DNA of 64,000 bases from Atlantibacter subterraneus (GCF_027853245.1 NZ_JAPTZM010000003.1), one strand, 5' to 3'; shown: positions 1-9,409, counted from the first letter of the stretch. Program-made: numbers and translations. Notes: a model not told the origin generated them from the letters alone.

Positions 1-952
1 ACTGGATACCGGCATAGAACGGGAACTGCACCAGAATGCCTGCAGTGCTTCGGGCCGCCGCGACGACGGCGCGCATATAGGCCATCGGGGTTTTGTGCAG
101 CAGTAAACCGACAATCATAAACATCATGTTGACGGTATTAATGGTGATGTTGAAACCTTTCTCGGCGAAGTAATAGCCGAGATAAACAATCCCCAGCGCG
201 CCGATAGTCAGCGCCAGAATCCGGCTCTCTTCCAGGCGTTCCGACGGCGGCGCGTCTTTCGGCAGCACTTTCTGGAAATCCGGCTCTTCCATCAGCAGCT
301 TCGGATCGACAGACACCACGTCGCCCGCTTTCGGCATCATCAGGCGAGTGACGAAAGGCATTACGACAATCAGGCCAAGGGTGATAAAGATATTGAAACC
401 GGTGAACAGCGTCTGACCGACCGGCACCAGCCCGGCGACATGCTCGACCGGGTTGCCCGGCGTGGCTGCCAGCAGCGGCATTGACCCTGAAAAGCCGCCG
501 CCCCAGGTCAGAAAACCGATATAGGCGCAGGCGATTAACAGCGGATAGTCTGAGCCGGGCACGCGGCGTGCCACTTCCCGGGCGAACATCGCGCCGACCA
601 CCAGGCCAAAGCCCCAGTTAATCACGCACGCGACGGAGCCGAAGAAGGTCACCAGCATCACGCCCTGTACCGGCGTGCGGGCCGCCGATGCGGCGGTACG
701 CAGGATTTTTTTTACCGGACCGGAGCTGGCCAGCGCGTGGCCGGTTACGATAATTAGCGCCATCTGCATGCCGAAGGCCAGCAGATTCCAGAAGCCGTCG
801 CCCCACATCTTCACCATATCGAGCGGCGTATGCGGCGTTAGCCACAGGGCGATGCCAAAGGTGAGCAACGTCAGCAGCATGGCGAAAATCAGCGGGTCCG
901 GCAGATAGCGGCTAACCAGACGGGTCATAAAGCGGGAAATGCGGCCAATCAT
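1..952 (-). CDS. atoE: Short-chain fatty acid transporter AtoE (3' part missing at window edge)
   Basis: Inner-membrane carrier that takes up short-chain fatty acids such as acetoacetate and butyrate for the AtoDA CoA-transferase. About 317 codons are in the window; the E. coli protein is about 440 residues, so the C-terminal part lies beyond base 1. The translation opens MIGRISRFMTRLVSRYLPDP and follows E. coli AtoE closely, with long hydrophobic stretches typical of the AtoE/DcuC-like permeases. The ATG at 952 overlaps the atoA stop in an ATGA arrangement, so the two are translationally coupled. atoB would be expected further left. Confidence 0.95.
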   Translation of the reverse strand, partial: MIGRISRFMTRLVSRYLPDPLIFAMLLTLLTFGIALWLTPHTPLDMVKMWGDGFWNLLAFGMQMALIIVTGHALASSGPVKKILRTAASAARTPVQGVMLVTFFGSVACVINWGFGLVVGAMFAREVARRVPGSDYPLLIACAYIGFLTWGGGFSGSMPLLAATPGNPVEHVAGLVPVGQTLFTGFNIFITLGLIVVMPFVTRLMMPKAGDVVSVDPKLLMEEPDFQKVLPKDAPPSERLEESRILALTIGALGIVYLGYYFAEKGFNITINTVNMMFMIVGLLLHKTPMAYMRAVVAAARSTAGILVQFPFYAGIQ

Positions 953-1605
953 GAGGCACCCCGCTCAGCCATGGTTTTCAGGCCGCTGGAGATCGCGAAT
1001 TCCGCTTCAGTACGGGCGCGCACGGTGTCAACGTCAACGCCGGGCGCGGTTTCGATCAGCCACATTTTACCGTCGATAAACTCAAATACCGCCAGCTCGG
1101 TGACCAGCATATTCACCGCATGCTGAGCGGTGAGCGGCATGGTGCAGCGGCGCAGGATCTTGGCTGACCCGTCTTTGGCACAGTGTTCCATGGCGATAAT
1201 CACTTTGCGTGCGCCGGTCACCAGGTCCATCGCGCCGCCCATGCCGGGCACCATTTTGCCAGGCACCACCCAGTTCGCCAGGTTGGCCTCCTGATCCACC
1301 TGCAATCCGCCCAGCACGCAGGCGTCCACATGGCCGCCGCGGATCAGGGCAAAGGACATGGCGCTGTCGAATATCGCCGCGCCCGGCAGAATACCGCACG
1401 GCTGCCCGCCAGCATTCACCAGGTCCGGGTGCTGCTCGGTCACCGGGCCGAGGCCGAGAAAGCCGTTCTCCGATTGCAGCGTGATATGCACATCCGCAGG
1501 GAGATAGTTAGCGACCAGAGTGGGCAAACCAATCCCCAGGTTGACGATATCGCCGTCGTTGAGTTCCTGCGCCACGCGGCGCGCAATACGTTGTTTAGCA
1601 TCCAT
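949..1605 (-). CDS. atoA: Acetate CoA-transferase beta subunit AtoA
   Basis: Beta subunit of the heterotetrameric acetyl-CoA:acetoacetate CoA-transferase, which activates short-chain fatty acids by moving CoA from acetyl-CoA. The protein has 218 residues, close to the E. coli subunit. The SENG motif supplies the catalytic glutamate (Glu46), followed by the GLGP loop typical of class I CoA-transferases. It starts two bases after the atoD stop and overlaps atoE at its own stop, so it is the middle gene of atoDAE. The operon should depend on the sigma-54 promoter upstream of atoD. Confidence 0.96.
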   Translation of the reverse strand: MDAKQRIARRVAQELNDGDIVNLGIGLPTLVANYLPADVHITLQSENGFLGLGPVTEQHPDLVNAGGQPCGILPGAAIFDSAMSFALIRGGHVDACVLGGLQVDQEANLANWVVPGKMVPGMGGAMDLVTGARKVIIAMEHCAKDGSAKILRRCTMPLTAQHAVNMLVTELAVFEFIDGKMWLIETAPGVDVDTVRARTEAEFAISSGLKTMAERGAS

Positions 1606-1607
1606 GA

Positions 1608-2264
1608 TTAAGCTTCCTGGCTGATGATATGGTCGATAACCGCGCCTGGCGTGACGACGTGGTCAGGGGCGATAGCGCCGACCGGAACGATTTCGTCGGC
1701 TTCCACCAGGGTGATATCCGCCGCGAGGGCAATAAGCGGGTTGAAGTTGCGCGCGCTGAGTTGATAGGTGAGATTGCCGAGGGCATCGGCCTGATGAGCG
1801 CGGATCAGCGCCAGGTCGGCACGCAGCGGCAGCTCGACTAAATATTTTTTGCCGTCGAGGGTAAGCGTTTGTTTACCTTCCTCCACCACGGTGCCGACGC
1901 CGGTGGGCGTCAACACGCCGCCAAGGCCCGCGCCGCCGCAGCGGATCTGCTCAATCAGCGTGCCCTGTGGCACCAGCACCACCTCCATTTCGCCCGCGAT
2001 CATCCGCCGCCCGGTTTCCGGGTTGGTGCCGATATGGGAGGCGATGACTTTCTTAACCCGGCCATTAACAATCAACGGGCCGATGCCGACGTCAACAAAG
2101 GCGGTGTCGTTAGCGATCAGCGTTAAATCGCGCACGCCTGAGGCCAGCAGCGCGTCCACCAGACGGGGTGGGGTGCCTACCCCCATAAAACCGCCAACCA
2201 TAATCGTCATGCCGTCGCGGAACAGGCGACTGGCCTGCTGTAGCGTAAGTTGTTTTTCTTTCAT
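1608..2264 (-). CDS. atoD: Acetate CoA-transferase alpha subunit AtoD
   Basis: Alpha subunit partner of AtoA in short-chain fatty acid activation; cytoplasmic. It has 218 residues (about 220 in E. coli), and the GGFMGVGTP loop at residues 24-32 is the CoA-binding signature of the class I alpha subunit. It is the first gene of the atoDAE operon. The 207-bp gap before it holds a sigma-54 promoter and an AtoC-type palindrome, which fits activation by the adjacent AtoSC two-component system. Confidence 0.96.
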   Translation of the reverse strand: MKEKQLTLQQASRLFRDGMTIMVGGFMGVGTPPRLVDALLASGVRDLTLIANDTAFVDVGIGPLIVNGRVKKVIASHIGTNPETGRRMIAGEMEVVLVPQGTLIEQIRCGGAGLGGVLTPTGVGTVVEEGKQTLTLDGKKYLVELPLRADLALIRAHQADALGNLTYQLSARNFNPLIALAADITLVEADEIVPVGAIAPDHVVTPGAVIDHIISQEA

Positions 2265-2308
2265 GTGACTTCCCTATGATGACTCCGTAATGGGTACGTA
2301 GCGGTAAT

Positions 2309-2324
2309 AGCAAGGGAAGTGCCA
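2309..2324 (-). promoter_or_regulatory. Sigma-54 (-24/-12) promoter of atoDAE
   Basis: Read on the minus strand, the site is TGGCAC, five bases, then TTGCT, an essentially perfect fit to the sigma-54 consensus (TGGCAC-N5-TTGCW). The GC at 2311/2310 would be -13/-12, which places the transcription start near 2298 and gives a leader of about 33 bases before atoD. AtoC, encoded just upstream, has the sigma-54-activating AAA+ domain needed here. Confidence 0.9.
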
Positions 2325-2410
2325 GAGCGGGAGGGAAACTAAAATTAATTACAACTTACTGTTTGATAAGCGTTTTACTGGTACGTGGTCAGAAGGGCGA
2401 TGGGCTGGAA

Positions 2411-2449
2411 CCAGGCAAAGATTTGCATAGTGTGCAAATCTTTGCCTGG
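2411..2449. promoter_or_regulatory. AtoC-type operator: 17-bp perfect inverted repeat
   Basis: Two perfect 17-bp arms (2411-2427 and 2433-2449) flank a 5-base centre. Measured from the predicted sigma-54 start near 2298, the palindrome lies at about -113 to -151, almost the distance reported for the AtoC enhancer of E. coli atoDAEB (about -146 to -107). No U-run follows on either strand, so an enhancer is more likely than a terminator, although the arms would also form a strong hairpin at the 3' end of the atoSC transcript. Confidence 0.8.
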
Positions 2450-2471
2450 CAATAAATGGTCGCGGGCGGGG

Positions 2472-3845
2472 TCAGTCGATGCCGTATTCCTGGAGTTTGT
2501 ACATCAGCGCGCGACGGCTGATGCCCAGTTCCAGAGCAGTATGGGTGCGGTTTCCGTCATGTCTGGCTAATGCGCCCAGCAGCAGCTGTTTTTCATAGGC
2601 TTTAACGGCTTCTTTCAGGCTGCCCGGCATGGCGGCGGGCAGTGGTGCGCCTTCCGGGGCCGTCGATCCGCGCTGGAATTCCAGCGGAAGATCCTCCGCG
2701 AAGATCACCACGCCGGTGCTCATGATCACCGCGCGCTCCATCACGTTAGCCAGCTCCCGAACGTTGCCGGGCCACGGCCAGCGATTGAGCAGCGCCAGCG
2801 CCTGCGGGTCGATCTCTATAATGTCGCGCTGATTTTCCACGGCAAATTTTTGGGCAAAATGGTTGGCGAGCAGCGGGACATCGCCATGCCGCTGGCGCAG
2901 CGGAGGGATTTCCAGGTGAATCACGTTGAGCCGGTAAAACAGATCCTCGCGAAACAGCCCCTGCGCCACGTTCTCCGCCAGGTTCCGGTTGGTGGCGGCC
3001 AGGATGCGGATATCCACCTTGATGGTCTGATTGCCGCCCACCCGCTCAAATTCCCGCTCCTGCAATACGCGCAGCAGTTTTACCTGTAAATTGAGCGGCA
3101 TTTCGCCGATTTCATCCAGCAGCAGCGTGCCGTGATGGGCGCGCTCAAACAGCCCCTGACGCTGCCCCTGCGCGCCGGTAAACGCGCCTTTCTCATGGCC
3201 GAACAGCTCGCTTTCCAGCAGCGAATCGGGCAGGGCGGCGCAGTTGATTTTGATAAACGGCCCGCTGGCGCGGCGGCTGTGATAGTGAATAGCCCGAGCG
3301 ATCAGCTCCTTGCCGGTGCCGCTTTCCCCGGAGATCAAAACGTTGGCGTTACTCAGGGCGATTTTTGCGGTATCCCGGCAGATTTCCATCATGCACGGCG
3401 TATTGGTCAGGATATGCCCCCACTGCCAGCTTTCGCTCAGCGCCTGGTGCAGCTCGCGGATCTCTTCTTTCATTGACTGGAGCTGGAGCGCGCGGTTAAT
3501 CACCATATTCAGCTCTTCGAGATCGAAGGGTTTGATCACGTAATCAAATGCCCCCTTGCGTAGCGCCTCTACCGCCGTTTCCACCGCGGCATAGGCCGTC
3601 ATCAGCACCACCGGAATTTTCGGGTTGATGGCGTGCATCTGCTGGAGCGCCTCCAGCCCGTTGACTTCCGGCATGCGGATATCCATCAGCACCACGTCCG
3701 GCTGGCTGTCGCGAAAGAGCCGTAGCGCCTCCACGCCGTTGCGCGCGCACAGGGTGTGATGACCGGAGAGGGTAAAGGCGGTATTGAGCATCATACGCAC
3801 GTTTTCTTCGTCGTCGACAAGCAGAATGCGGTACATGGGTTTCAT
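2472..3845 (-). CDS. atoC: Response regulator AtoC, sigma-54-dependent activator
   Basis: NtrC-type response regulator that activates atoDAEB when phosphorylated by AtoS. It has 457 residues (about 461 in E. coli). Domains in order: receiver (about 1-120) with D11/D12 and phospho-acceptor D55 in VVLMDIRMPE; AAA+ domain with Walker A GESGTGKE and the GAFTGA loop that contacts sigma-54; and a C-terminal Fis-type helix-turn-helix (TALELGISRRALMYKLQEYGI). Its start overlaps the atoS stop (ATGA), so sensor and regulator are co-translated. The atoDAE operon follows on the same strand. Confidence 0.97.
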   Translation of the reverse strand: MKPMYRILLVDDEENVRMMLNTAFTLSGHHTLCARNGVEALRLFRDSQPDVVLMDIRMPEVNGLEALQQMHAINPKIPVVLMTAYAAVETAVEALRKGAFDYVIKPFDLEELNMVINRALQLQSMKEEIRELHQALSESWQWGHILTNTPCMMEICRDTAKIALSNANVLISGESGTGKELIARAIHYHSRRASGPFIKINCAALPDSLLESELFGHEKGAFTGAQGQRQGLFERAHHGTLLLDEIGEMPLNLQVKLLRVLQEREFERVGGNQTIKVDIRILAATNRNLAENVAQGLFREDLFYRLNVIHLEIPPLRQRHGDVPLLANHFAQKFAVENQRDIIEIDPQALALLNRWPWPGNVRELANVMERAVIMSTGVVIFAEDLPLEFQRGSTAPEGAPLPAAMPGSLKEAVKAYEKQLLLGALARHDGNRTHTALELGISRRALMYKLQEYGID

Positions 3846-5686
3846 AACGGCTGCGTTCCCTGAAAGTGAAGCGGCAAAATTAAGGTAAATGTCGCGCCGT
3901 GGCCGGGCTGGCTCACCAACTGGATGTCACCGTGATGGGCGTTAATGATCCGCTGGCTGAGCGCCAGTCCCAGCCCGGTCCCGGAGGCTTTGGTGGTGAA
4001 AAAGGGATCGAAGATTTTTTTCTGATGTTCGGGGGCGATGCCGCAACCGTCATCCTGAATGGCAATCGCCTGATGGGCGTCGTCCCAGCGCAGGGTGCGA
4101 ATAGTGATGTTGCCCCGGGCGCTGATGGCCTGAACGGCGTTAATCAGGATATTCAGCAGCACCTGCTTAAGCAGTTCGCCATCGGCGTCAATGGGGGGTA
4201 GCGAACTGTCGTAGTGGCTGGCGAAGTGAATGCGCGCTTCCAGACCGGAAGTTTGGATCAGCACCAGACATTCATCGAGCAACTGATTGAGGTGGACCGG
4301 CTGCCACAGCCCGCGGCGCGGGCGGGCAAAATCCAGCAACTGCTGGATCACCCGGTTAATAGAGTCGATCTCTTTTAAAATCACCGCCAGATACTGTTGA
4401 TGCGCTGGCTGCAGGTCATGCTGTTTCAGGATCTGCGCGTAGCCTTTAATCGCCGTCAGCGGATTACGCACCTCATGGGCGACACCGGCCATCAGTTCGC
4501 CCAGGGTGGCGAGGCGCTCGGTCTGGGCCAGCCGCCGCTGGGTCTCTTTACGCGCGGTTAAGTCAGAAAATATCACCAGCGCGCCGATTAATTCCCCCCG
4601 GGCATTATGGATTTGGCTGGTGGTCACGCTGATTTCGATGGTGCGCTCGCGCGCCGGGAAGCTGATTTCCAGCGCCACATGGCCGGTGCCCTGTTGCAGG
4701 GTTTCCAGCACCGGGCTATCGAAGCCGGTATCAATAAAAATGCTGGAGTAGGGTTTGCCGAGCAGCTCCTGGAGTGAATAGCCGGTAATGTGCTCGGCCG
4801 CCGGATTCATGGTGGTGACCCGGCCCTGTTTATCCACCGCGATCACCCCGTCGGCGGCGTTTTCAATAATCAGATCGTTGAGGGTTTGGGTTTCACGCAG
4901 CGTCTGGGCCAGCATATTGACGCTGTGGCTGATTTTACCCATCTCGCCTGGCAGTTCCGGCAGGCGGGTATGGTGATCCTGGGCGAGGTTATCGAGGCCA
5001 TGGGTAATGACGTCAATACTGGCGCTGAAGCGCCGCGAAGCCAGCACGATCAACAGCAGGCTCAGCAGCAGGCCGACCGACAGCACCATCACGATATTCC
5101 AGTCCAGACGCTCCGCCTGTAGGCTGATATCTTCCGACAGCTCGTTAGCCCAGATATAGCCCTGTACCTCGCCGTGGCGAACGATGGGGATCATGGCGTT
5201 CAGAATGTGGCCGCGCACCTGTTTGCCCGAATAGACGCGCGGTTCACGGCTCGCCATCACCGCCCGGCCCGGATGCTCCGGCGCGATGGTCACGCCAACG
5301 TTGCTTTTATACTGCGCCTGCGGGGCATAGGTAATAATGGCATCCAGCTTGCGATGGTAATATCCCGCGCCAATGCCGGGAAACGCCTGGGCGATATGCT
5401 CGGTTGTGTCGCTGAGCTGGTGATTTAATGCGGTTATTTGCTGGCTGCGGGGCAACGTCATCGGCTGATTAAAGGTGTCGCCCAGCGCCGCGTCGAGCAG
5501 GCGCGTTACCGCCATCAGCTTCTTTTCTTTTTCGGCAATCAGCGCCGCCCGCCCTTCGTTATCCACCACATACCCCATGGTCAGCACAGGGATAGAAACC
5601 ATACAAATGGCCATCACGATAAGCTGGTTGCGGAGTTTACGGGGGAAAAGCGGCTTGAGAATCTTCCGTAAGTGTGAAAAGCGCAC
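3842..5686 (-). CDS. atoS: Sensor histidine kinase AtoS
   Basis: Membrane sensor of the AtoSC pair, which responds to acetoacetate. It has 614 residues (608 in E. coli). Order: N-terminal membrane helix (about 20-42); periplasmic sensor region; second membrane helix (VMVLSVGLLLSLLLIVL); HAMP linker; PAS domain (NAADGVIAVDKQGRVTTMNP); HisKA box with the phosphorylated His in GVAHEVRNPL; and ATPase domain with DDGCGI and GTGLGLALS. The extra N-terminal residues relative to E. coli (MRFSHLRKILKPLF) are basic and could reflect a longer start. Divergent from rcsC. Confidence 0.95.
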   Translation of the reverse strand: MRFSHLRKILKPLFPRKLRNQLIVMAICMVSIPVLTMGYVVDNEGRAALIAEKEKKLMAVTRLLDAALGDTFNQPMTLPRSQQITALNHQLSDTTEHIAQAFPGIGAGYYHRKLDAIITYAPQAQYKSNVGVTIAPEHPGRAVMASREPRVYSGKQVRGHILNAMIPIVRHGEVQGYIWANELSEDISLQAERLDWNIVMVLSVGLLLSLLLIVLASRRFSASIDVITHGLDNLAQDHHTRLPELPGEMGKISHSVNMLAQTLRETQTLNDLIIENAADGVIAVDKQGRVTTMNPAAEHITGYSLQELLGKPYSSIFIDTGFDSPVLETLQQGTGHVALEISFPARERTIEISVTTSQIHNARGELIGALVIFSDLTARKETQRRLAQTERLATLGELMAGVAHEVRNPLTAIKGYAQILKQHDLQPAHQQYLAVILKEIDSINRVIQQLLDFARPRRGLWQPVHLNQLLDECLVLIQTSGLEARIHFASHYDSSLPPIDADGELLKQVLLNILINAVQAISARGNITIRTLRWDDAHQAIAIQDDGCGIAPEHQKKIFDPFFTTKASGTGLGLALSQRIINAHHGDIQLVSQPGHGATFTLILPLHFQGTQPL

Positions 5687-5859
5687 GGCTAAAAATCCCT
5701 GTCCCTGAGAAGCGATAAACGATTATCGCTGGAATTCCTCGCCGTTTCCCGGCTGGCGTTCAAAATACGGACAAACACTGAAGATTGCGGCTCTGGCGTT
5801 TTACGGCTACCTTAACGGCATTATTTCTTTTACTACCTGCCACAGCGACCGGAACCACT

Positions 5860-8709
5860 TTGAAATACTTCGTCTCCTTTCGCACCACGCTGAAAGTTTC
5901 TCGCTATCTGTTTCGCGCCCTGGCGTTATTGCTATGGCTCCTGATCATGCTGTTTTCCGTGTTTTATATTGTCAGCGCCCTGCATGACAAAGAGTCGGAA
6001 ATCCGCCAGGAGTTTAACCTGAGTTTCGATCAGGCCCAGCGCTATATTCAGCGCACCTCAGATGTGATGAAGGAGCTGAAGTATATTGCCGAAAACCGGC
6101 TCAACACTCCGGACGGCGCGCTGTTAAGCGCGGGTAAGCGCGATGCCAGCGCGGAAATCCCGGCCTTTATGCCGCTGTGGTCGGACTCCGATTGCAACGC
6201 GATGAGCAACGCATGGCGTGGTTCGCTGCAATCCATGTCCTGGTTTTTACGCTACTGGCGGGATAACTTTTCGGCGGCTTATGATTTAAACCGCGTGTTT
6301 CTGATCGGCACCGAGGACATGTGCCTGGCTAACTTCGGCCTGCGCGACCGCCCGGTGGAGCGCGACAGCATTCTGAAGTCGTTCCACGATCGGATAGTTA
6401 AATACCGCAATCAGCCGCAGGAAGAGCGCACCAACGGGCTGTACTGGATAGGCCAGGGACCGCGTCCCGGCGTGGGGAATTTTTATGCCATCACGCCGGT
6501 CTATCTTGCCAACCGCTTACAGGCGCTGTTAGGCACCGAACAGACCATTCGCGTGGAGAACTTTTTCACTCCCGGCAGCCTGCCGATGGGTGTGACTATT
6601 CTGGATGAAAACAGCCATCCGTTGATTTCGCTAACCGGTCCGGAAACCCGCATTGTCCCTGATCCACGCTGGGTGCAGGATCGCTCCTGGTTTGGCTATA
6701 CCGCCGGTTTTAAGGAGCTGATCCTTAAAAAGAACCTGCCGCCGTCCTCCCTGAGCATCGTCTATTCGGTACCGGTGGATATGGTGCTGGAGCGCATCCG
6801 GATGCTGATTTTGAATGCCGTGCTGCTCAACGTGCTGGTGGGGATTGTGCTGTTTACCCTGGCGCGGATGTATGAGCGGCGGATTTTTATTCCGGCGGAA
6901 GTGGATGCCCAGCGTCTGGAAGAGCACGAGCAGTTTAACCGCAAAATCGTCGCCTCCGCGCCGGTGGGGATCTGCATTCTGCGCACCCAGGACGGCTCGA
7001 ATATCCTCAGTAACGAGCTGGCGCATAACTATCTTAATATGCTGACCCATGAAGACAGGCAGCGGCTGACGCAGATTATCTGCGGCCAGCAGGTTAACTT
7101 TGTCGACGTGTTGACCAGCAATAATACCAATCTGCAAATTAGCTTTGTCCATTCCCGCTATCGCAACGAAAACGTGGCGATTTGCGTGCTGGTGGACGTG
7201 TCGGCGCGCGTCAAAATGGAAGAGTCGTTGCAGGATATGGCCCAGGCGGCGGAACAGGCCAGCCAGTCGAAATCAATGTTCCTCGCCACCGTCAGCCATG
7301 AATTGCGTACCCCGCTGTACGGCATTATCGGCAACCTCGATTTGCTACAGACTAAAGCACTGCCGAAAGGCGTGGACCGTCTGGTTACCGCGATGAACAA
7401 CTCTTCCAGCCTGCTGCTGAAGATCATCAGCGATATTCTCGACTTCTCGAAAATCGAATCCGAGCAGCTGAAAATTGAGCCGCGTGAATTCTCGCCGCGC
7501 GAGCTGATGAGCCATGTGACTGCCAACTATTTACCGCTGGTGGTGCGCAAGCAGCTTGGCCTGTACTGCTTTATCGAGCCGGATGTGCCGCTGGCGCTAC
7601 AGGGCGATCCGATCCGCATTCAGCAGGTGATTTCCAACCTGCTGAGCAACGCCATCAAATTTACCGACGTCGGCTGCATTGTGCTGCATGTCGATCAGGC
7701 CGATGGTTATCTGCGCTTCCGGGTGCGGGATACCGGGGTCGGTATTCCGGCGAAAGAGGTGGTGAAGCTGTTCGATCCGTTCTTCCAGGTGGGGACTGGG
7801 GTGCAGCGTAACTTCCAGGGTACCGGGCTGGGCCTCGCGATTTGTGAAAAGCTCACCACCATGATGGATGGCGATATCGCCATTGATACCGAACCGGGCC
7901 TCGGTAGCCAGTTCACGGTGCGTATCCCGCTGTATCAAGCGCAGGCCGCGCCGGGCGACGGCGTAGAGGGCCTGAGCGATAAGCGCTGCTTACTGGCGGT
8001 GCGTAATGCCTCTCTGCAAAGCTATCTGGAATCGTTGCTGGAGCATAGCGGCATCCGCGCCCAGCGTTACGAAGGGCAGCGCGCCGATGCCGATGACGTG
8101 CTGATTACCGACGATGTGTTCGACGGCGAGTGGGAAGGGCGGGCAACCATTGTCTTTAGCCGTCGCCATATTGGCGTACCTTTTGAACAGCGCGCTGGCG
8201 TATGGCTGCAAAGCGTGGCGGCACCGCACGATCTGATTGCCCTGCTGGGCCGCATTTACAGTATTGATGTCGGCGCGACGGGGATAAACGGCGCGCTGCC
8301 GGCCCCAACCGGTGCCAGCGAGCAAAACGATGACATGATGATTCTGGTGGTGGACGATCATCCGATCAACCGCCGTCTGCTGGCCGATCAGCTGGGATCG
8401 CTGGGCTACCAGTGTAAAACCGCCAACGACGGCGTCGATGCGCTTAGCGTGCTGGCGAAAAATCATATCGATATCGTACTCAGTGACGTCAACATGCCGA
8501 ATATGGACGGCTATCGTCTGACGCAGCGTATCCGCCAGCTTGGCTTGACCCTGCCAGTGGTGGGTGTGACGGCGAATGCGTTAGCGGAAGAGAAGCAGCG
8601 CTGTATTGAATCCGGGATGGACAGCTGTCTGTCGAAACCGGTGACGCTGGACGTGCTGAAGCAGACGTTAGCGCTGTATGCGGAGCGGGTGCGCAAAGCG
8701 CGCAGATAA
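5860..8709 (+). CDS. rcsC: Hybrid sensor kinase RcsC (probable TTG start)
   Basis: Inner-membrane hybrid histidine kinase that starts the Rcs phosphorelay to RcsD and RcsB in response to envelope stress. Domains: two membrane helices flanking a periplasmic region, PAS-like linker, HisKA with SHELRTPLYG (His near residue 479), HATPase, RcsC-ABL region, and C-terminal receiver with VLSDVNMPN (Asp near 875). The frame is open from an ATG at 5785 (974 residues), but homology to E. coli RcsC (MKYLASFRTTLK) begins at TTG 5860 (LKYFVSFRTTLK). That start gives exactly 949 residues, the E. coli length, so I chose it. No strong Shine-Dalgarno is visible. Convergent with rcsB. Confidence 0.93.
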   Translation: MKYFVSFRTTLKVSRYLFRALALLLWLLIMLFSVFYIVSALHDKESEIRQEFNLSFDQAQRYIQRTSDVMKELKYIAENRLNTPDGALLSAGKRDASAEIPAFMPLWSDSDCNAMSNAWRGSLQSMSWFLRYWRDNFSAAYDLNRVFLIGTEDMCLANFGLRDRPVERDSILKSFHDRIVKYRNQPQEERTNGLYWIGQGPRPGVGNFYAITPVYLANRLQALLGTEQTIRVENFFTPGSLPMGVTILDENSHPLISLTGPETRIVPDPRWVQDRSWFGYTAGFKELILKKNLPPSSLSIVYSVPVDMVLERIRMLILNAVLLNVLVGIVLFTLARMYERRIFIPAEVDAQRLEEHEQFNRKIVASAPVGICILRTQDGSNILSNELAHNYLNMLTHEDRQRLTQIICGQQVNFVDVLTSNNTNLQISFVHSRYRNENVAICVLVDVSARVKMEESLQDMAQAAEQASQSKSMFLATVSHELRTPLYGIIGNLDLLQTKALPKGVDRLVTAMNNSSSLLLKIISDILDFSKIESEQLKIEPREFSPRELMSHVTANYLPLVVRKQLGLYCFIEPDVPLALQGDPIRIQQVISNLLSNAIKFTDVGCIVLHVDQADGYLRFRVRDTGVGIPAKEVVKLFDPFFQVGTGVQRNFQGTGLGLAICEKLTTMMDGDIAIDTEPGLGSQFTVRIPLYQAQAAPGDGVEGLSDKRCLLAVRNASLQSYLESLLEHSGIRAQRYEGQRADADDVLITDDVFDGEWEGRATIVFSRRHIGVPFEQRAGVWLQSVAAPHDLIALLGRIYSIDVGATGINGALPAPTGASEQNDDMMILVVDDHPINRRLLADQLGSLGYQCKTANDGVDALSVLAKNHIDIVLSDVNMPNMDGYRLTQRIRQLGLTLPVVGVTANALAEEKQRCIESGMDSCLSKPVTLDVLKQTLALYAERVRKARR

Positions 8710-8735
8710 AAAAATGCCCTCCATCGGAGGGCATT
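8707..8735 (-). terminator. Rho-independent terminator of rcsDB
   Basis: A perfect 10-bp stem (8713-8722 with 8726-8735) and a 3-base loop lie between the convergent rcsC and rcsB. On the minus strand it is followed by a run of T (A-run 8708-8714 on plus), so it terminates rcsDB. The plus-strand side has only a weak T-rich tail, but the same hairpin may also help end rcsC. Confidence 0.85.
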
Positions 8736-8742
8736 GTCATAT

Positions 8743-9393
8743 TTACTCTTTATCGGATGGCGCGAGCGTCACCGATGAAAGGTAATTGAGCAGGGCGATA
8801 TCGTTATCCACGCCCAGTTTCATCATCGCCGACTTCTTCTGGCTACTGATGGTTTTAATACTGCGGTTAAGCTTTTTAGCAATCTCGGTCACCAGGAAGC
8901 CTTCAGCAAACAGACGCAGCACTTCGCTCTCTTTCGGTGACAGGCGTTTGTCGCCGTAGCCGCTGGCACTGATTTTCTCCAGCAGACGCGACACGCTTTC
9001 CGGGGTGAATTTTTTGCCTTTTTGCAGCGCGGCCAGCGCTTTCGGCAGATCCGTCGGCGCGCCTTGCTTCAGCACAATCCCTTCAATATCCAGCTCCAAC
9101 ACCGCGCTTAAAATTGCCGGGTTGTTATTCATCGTCAACACGATGATAGACAGATTAGGGAAATGGCGTTTGATGTACTTAATCAGCGTAATGCCGTCAC
9201 CGTATTTATCGCCCGGCATCGAAAGATCGGTGATCAATACGTGTGCGTCGAGCTTCGGCAAATTGTTAATCAGTGCTGTGGAATCTTCAAACTCGCCGAC
9301 AACATTCACCCATTCGATCTGTTCCAGAGACTTACGAATACCGAACAGTACAATCGGATGATCATCGGCAATAATTACGTTCATATTGTTCAT
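8743..9393 (-). CDS. rcsB: Response regulator RcsB
   Basis: DNA-binding output of the Rcs phosphorelay; controls capsule, motility, osmB, ftsZ and others, alone or with RcsA, GadE or BglJ. It has 216 residues, identical in length to E. coli, with receiver residues D10/D11 and phospho-acceptor D56 (LITDLSMPG), and a C-terminal LuxR-type helix-turn-helix (LSPKESEVLRLFAEGFLVTEIAKKLNRSIKT). The open frame extends upstream to 9525, but that part overlaps rcsD; the conserved start MNNMNVIIADD is the ATG at 9393. It lies 16 bases after the rcsD stop. Confidence 0.98.
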   Translation of the reverse strand: MNNMNVIIADDHPIVLFGIRKSLEQIEWVNVVGEFEDSTALINNLPKLDAHVLITDLSMPGDKYGDGITLIKYIKRHFPNLSIIVLTMNNNPAILSAVLELDIEGIVLKQGAPTDLPKALAALQKGKKFTPESVSRLLEKISASGYGDKRLSPKESEVLRLFAEGFLVTEIAKKLNRSIKTISSQKKSAMMKLGVDNDIALLNYLSSVTLAPSDKE

Positions 9394-9409
9394 GTAATAG
9401 GCTACCTTG

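Noticed and set aside
2411..2449. Reading the 17-bp palindrome as an intrinsic terminator of atoSC
   Set aside because: No U-run follows on either strand, and its distance from the sigma-54 start fits an enhancer. Kept as an operator.
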